DNA from: Pontibacillus yanchengensis Y32
Lineage (GTDB): Bacteria > Bacillota > Bacilli > Bacillales > BH030062
DNA length: 64,000 nt
Direction of reading: 5' to 3'
NCBI RefSeq assembly: GCF_000770635.1
Contig: NZ_AVBF01000018.1
Location: 1-64,000 of the forward strand
Position numbers and translations under genes: made by a program. Below the pieces are notes generated by a model that worked only from the letters and a program-made list of their open reading frames with translations, was not told where the DNA came from and did no database searches. Numbering within the stretch: the first letter of the stretch is position 1; each line of letters opens with the position of its first letter. Below are positions 61,589 through 64,000 of this stretch, one piece after another.

Positions 61589-62344
61589 CTACTTTAATAA
61601 ATCAGGTTGTTCTTTCGTAATCATATCGTATAAAGGCTTGAATTCTTCTCTACCGATTTCAGGTAGCCCCATTTGCTTTTGAGTATGTGCTGCATGTTCT
61701 GCATTAATAAGAAGTGGTTTTGACCCAGTTGATTCCACCGTCATTTGTACTTGACACGCTCGCTCCATTGCAATAAACCACCAAGCAGCTTCATCTACGG
61801 TCTGACCAGTTGTCAGCAACCCATGATTTTGCAATATAACCGCCTTATTGTTACCAAGAGCTTTGGCAATGCGATCTCCTTCAGAGTCATCATAAACGAC
61901 GCCAGTATAGTCATTGAAGATTGAGTGGTCATCATAAAATGTACAAGCATCTTGCGTTATTGGATCAAGTGTCCTCCCAAGAGTAGACCAAGCCATGCCA
62001 TAAGGTGAATGAGCATGTGCCGCAGCATTCACATCGGGTCTTGCTTTGTGAATTGCTGAGTGAATCGCTATAGCAGCACCGTTGATACCGTTCCCATAAT
62101 CACCTTTAAGAACGTTACCATCTTCGTCTATCAATAATAGTTCGGAAGCTTTTACTTGGCTAAAATGGACCATAAACGGATTCACCCAAAAGTGGTGCTT
62201 GTTCTCTGGATCCCGTACTGTAATGTGTCCAGCTGACCCATCATTAAATCCAAATTTTGAAAATAAACGAAAGGACGCAGCCAACTTTTCCTTCACATAC
62301 TGTCTTTCTTCTTCTACTGAATGAAACGTTCGATTATATGACAT
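61589..62344 (-). CDS. Class II aldolase/adducin-family protein
   Basis: 251 residues. Zinc-site motifs AAAHAHSPYG (His-x-His) and NHGLLTTG are those of the AraD/fuculose-aldolase family, and FGFNDGSAGHITVRDP and FWVNPFMVHFSQV match the conserved N-terminal region. Such enzymes cleave or decarboxylate phosphorylated or acidic hydroxy compounds. It lies 17 nt upstream of the binding-protein gene and 11 nt after the dehydrogenase gene, so it is in the same operon. TAGGAGG precedes the ATG. Substrate unknown. Confidence 0.87.
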   Translation of the reverse strand: MSYNRTFHSVEEERQYVKEKLAASFRLFSKFGFNDGSAGHITVRDPENKHHFWVNPFMVHFSQVKASELLLIDEDGNVLKGDYGNGINGAAIAIHSAIHKARPDVNAAAHAHSPYGMAWSTLGRTLDPITQDACTFYDDHSIFNDYTGVVYDDSEGDRIAKALGNNKAVILQNHGLLTTGQTVDEAAWWFIAMERACQVQMTVESTGSKPLLINAEHAAHTQKQMGLPEIGREEFKPLYDMITKEQPDLLK

Positions 62345-62355
62345 TGTTTTACCTC

Positions 62356-63309
62356 CTAATAGCCTTGTTGAACATTTACAACATACTTCATCGTAGTATT
62401 ATTTACATAGGCTTTTATATTGTCTGCAAGTTGTTCTATGCAACGATCGAGATACATTGGGGACTTCGCTGCTACATGAGGTGTCACCATTACGTTAGGT
62501 AGGTACCAATATGCATGGTCATTGGGCAAAGGCTCTTCCACAAAAACATCTAAAATAGCCTGTCCAATTTTTTTATGTTCCAAAGCATCAATTAGAGCTT
62601 TATCATCTATTAGAGGACCCCTACCAATGTTGATCAAACATGAGGATTCTTTCATAATGTTTAATTCTTCATAACCAATACAACATTTAGTGTCATCTGT
62701 AATAGGCATTAATAAAATAACGAAGTCACTTTCAGCTAAAGGCTTAAATCGCTCATTTAATTGATACATCTCATCAAAAGGCTCTTTCTTCACTCCGCTT
62801 GTATTCACTCCAGCTACGTGTAGCCCTAATGATTTCAAAGCTCTTGCTATATCCACTCCTATTGTACCTGCACCAAAAATCGTAACAGACTTTCGATGGA
62901 GTTCTTGAAATTGAGCAGCTTCATCCCAATATCGCTTTTTTTGAAGCTGTTCAAAATTTGATAAATTTCCTGCGGAATAAAACATCATGCTTAACACATA
63001 TTCCGTCATAGGGATACTATGTATCCCTTTCATATTCGTTAATAGAATAGAACGATTATTAATTTTGCCAAGAGGTAAGTGTTCAACACCTGCTTGGAAA
63101 AGTTGAATCCACAAAAGATTCGGCATGTGCTCAAGCCATTCTTCGGTAACATCCTCTCCATATGTAATCCAAATTTGAACATCCTGGTATGGGATGGTTA
63201 CTATTTCCTCAGGGGATGTGACATGATACACCAACATGTCTTGGGGCAAATATGTAGAAATAGTATCAAGCTGATCTGGTGTAAGATCTTCGATGGATAT
63301 AAGTAACAT
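62356..63309 (-). CDS. D-2-hydroxyacid dehydrogenase (NAD-binding)
   Basis: 317 residues. The NAD domain has VTIFGAGTIGVDIARAL; the catalytic Arg is in NIGRGPLID, the Glu in DVFVEEPLP, and the His in TPHVAAKSP. It interconverts a 2-hydroxyacid and a 2-oxoacid. It is the first gene of the operon that continues with the aldolase and the transporter. AGGAGG lies 8 nt before the ATG at 63309, and the 21 upstream residues of the longest frame are dropped. Substrate unknown; a link to the imported compound is an inference. Confidence 0.9.
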   Translation of the reverse strand: MLLISIEDLTPDQLDTISTYLPQDMLVYHVTSPEEIVTIPYQDVQIWITYGEDVTEEWLEHMPNLLWIQLFQAGVEHLPLGKINNRSILLTNMKGIHSIPMTEYVLSMMFYSAGNLSNFEQLQKKRYWDEAAQFQELHRKSVTIFGAGTIGVDIARALKSLGLHVAGVNTSGVKKEPFDEMYQLNERFKPLAESDFVILLMPITDDTKCCIGYEELNIMKESSCLINIGRGPLIDDKALIDALEHKKIGQAILDVFVEEPLPNDHAYWYLPNVMVTPHVAAKSPMYLDRCIEQLADNIKAYVNNTTMKYVVNVQQGY

Positions 63310-63504
63310 AGCTTTTTCCTCCTGCTCTGTTAGCGGCAACGAATACAATTGTATATAAAATCGCCACCACAACTCAAAAGACGCCTCGTCTGAAAAATAA
63401 GAGTATTAGCTCAAATTCTTTCAATAAGGTAAACTACCTTCGATCCTTATGGGTTCTTATCATTTCTCTTAGATATCCTTCTTCATAATCGATTTTTGCT
63501 ATAA

Positions 63505-63535
63505 CAAAAGGAAAGGACTTCCAAATGGAAGTCCT
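63505..63535 (-). terminator. Terminator of helD
   Basis: AGGACTTCC / GGAAGTCCT stem with an AT-rich loop, then TTTCCTTTTG on the minus strand, 22 nt past the stop. Confidence 0.75.
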
Positions 63536-63556
63536 CGTTAGATCGTATTAAGTCTT

Positions 63557-64000
63557 TTATAAATACTTGGCTTCAGGAATATGGTCTAATAAAAAATCAC
63601 TATATTGCTTTCCATAAAAGTAAAGATAATGCAATGGACGAGTCATTGCCACATAAAGCAATTTCATATCAAGTTCATGGAAATGATAACCCTCTTGAAA
63701 ACTCATTAAAGAGACACAATCGAACTCTAAACCTTTTGATAAATAAATTGGTAATACGATAATCTTATCTGTTACCATTTCTTCCTCTTCTCCTAATAAT
63801 TGAATGGTATCAGGGAAAAAAGGCTGTAAATGGTCATAGATAAGTTGACATTCTTGTTTGGATTTCCCTATAAAAGCAAATGTTTTTACACCTTTCCTTT
63901 TAAGGGATTTATATCTTTCCACTAATTCTGTTTCCCAACCTTTTTGCTCCATTGAGTAGAATACGGGCTTGTCGCCATGTCGTACAACTGGCTCTGCTTT
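63557..64000 (-). CDS. helD: HelD-type UvrD-like helicase, C-terminal part (continues past the window edge)
   Basis: The visible 148 codons are the C-terminal end of a superfamily 1 helicase. VRHGDKPVFYS, KTFAFIGKSKQECQLIYDHL, IIVLPIYLSKGLEFDCVSLM (motif V, KGLEFD) and LLYVAMTRPLHYLYFYG (motif VI) match HelD, the motor that releases stalled RNA polymerase in B. subtilis. The gene is open to the right edge, so an internal ATG at 63952 is not the start. Truncated only by the window. Confidence 0.85.
   Translation of the reverse strand, partial: KAEPVVRHGDKPVFYSMEQKGWETELVERYKSLKRKGVKTFAFIGKSKQECQLIYDHLQPFFPDTIQLLGEEEEMVTDKIIVLPIYLSKGLEFDCVSLMSFQEGYHFHELDMKLLYVAMTRPLHYLYFYGKQYSDFLLDHIPEAKYL

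Noticed and set aside
63557-63952. 131-codon gene starting at ATG 63952
   Set aside because: The frame stays open to the window edge and matches the interior of HelD, so this ATG is an internal codon.

Overview
The window comes from a low-G+C, endospore-forming member of the Bacillaceae. The sporulation and germination genes (SpoVR, a YhcN-type lipoprotein, a GerA/GerB/GerC-type receptor operon, a CwlC-like amidase), strong AGGAGG ribosome binding sites and sigma-I/RsgI point to Bacillus and its relatives. Acidic proteins, an Na+/H+ antiporter-like protein and a ProU/OpuA-type transporter suggest a moderately halophilic genus such as Pontibacillus or Halobacillus; that genus guess is an inference. 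No rRNA, tRNA, prophage, intact insertion sequence or CRISPR array was seen.

Layout. 0-5.8 kb: a MerR-methyltransferase fusion, a nucleotidyltransferase, and a class I ribonucleotide reductase pair behind a cobalamin riboswitch and terminator. 5.9-6.5 kb: an array of 26 exact-length 21-bp repeats. 6.6-20.2 kb: mostly single genes (two GNAT acetyltransferases, a secreted TIM-barrel-like protein, an NhaC-type antiporter, a DUF819 protein, D-amino-acid aminotransferase, a PepSY membrane protein, CspB, an amidase-SPOR-glucosaminidase autolysin, a GAF-STAS protein, a Dph6-like ATPase). 20.3-33.1 kb: sporulation-linked genes and a block matching the B. subtilis yhcN/yhcX/yhcY/yhcZ/azr/yhdB/spoVR neighbourhood, rearranged. 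It includes a 795-residue cysteine-rich repeat protein behind a sigma-K-like promoter. 33.3-41.6 kb: a three-gene GMC/gluconate-dehydrogenase-like operon, a TetR regulator and a four-gene ABC-2 exporter operon. 42-47.5 kb: DUF1499, sigI-rsgI with a sigma-I-like promoter, a membrane-anchored serine protease, and 1 kb of non-coding DNA with two large nested palindromes. 47.5-52.8 kb: a BmrCD-type heterodimeric ABC exporter with an attenuator leader (two tiny ORFs, two tandem terminators), then DUF389. 53-57.8 kb: a germinant receptor operon and an aldo-keto reductase. 58-63.3 kb: a ProU/OpuA-type transporter co-directional with a 2-hydroxyacid dehydrogenase and a class II aldolase. The 3' part of helD runs off the right edge.

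Regulation is unusually readable here: a B12 riboswitch, a MerR-type 19-bp-spacer promoter, candidate sigma-E, sigma-G, sigma-K and sigma-I promoters, and ribosome-mediated attenuation in front of bmrCD. Several starts were moved from the longest ORF because a good Shine-Dalgarno lies inside it. In two genes (PepSY and amidase) the only start consistent with promoter and Shine-Dalgarno is AUU or AUA.

A dispersed intergenic repeat of about 200 bp occurs four times, each copy next to a Rho-independent terminator.
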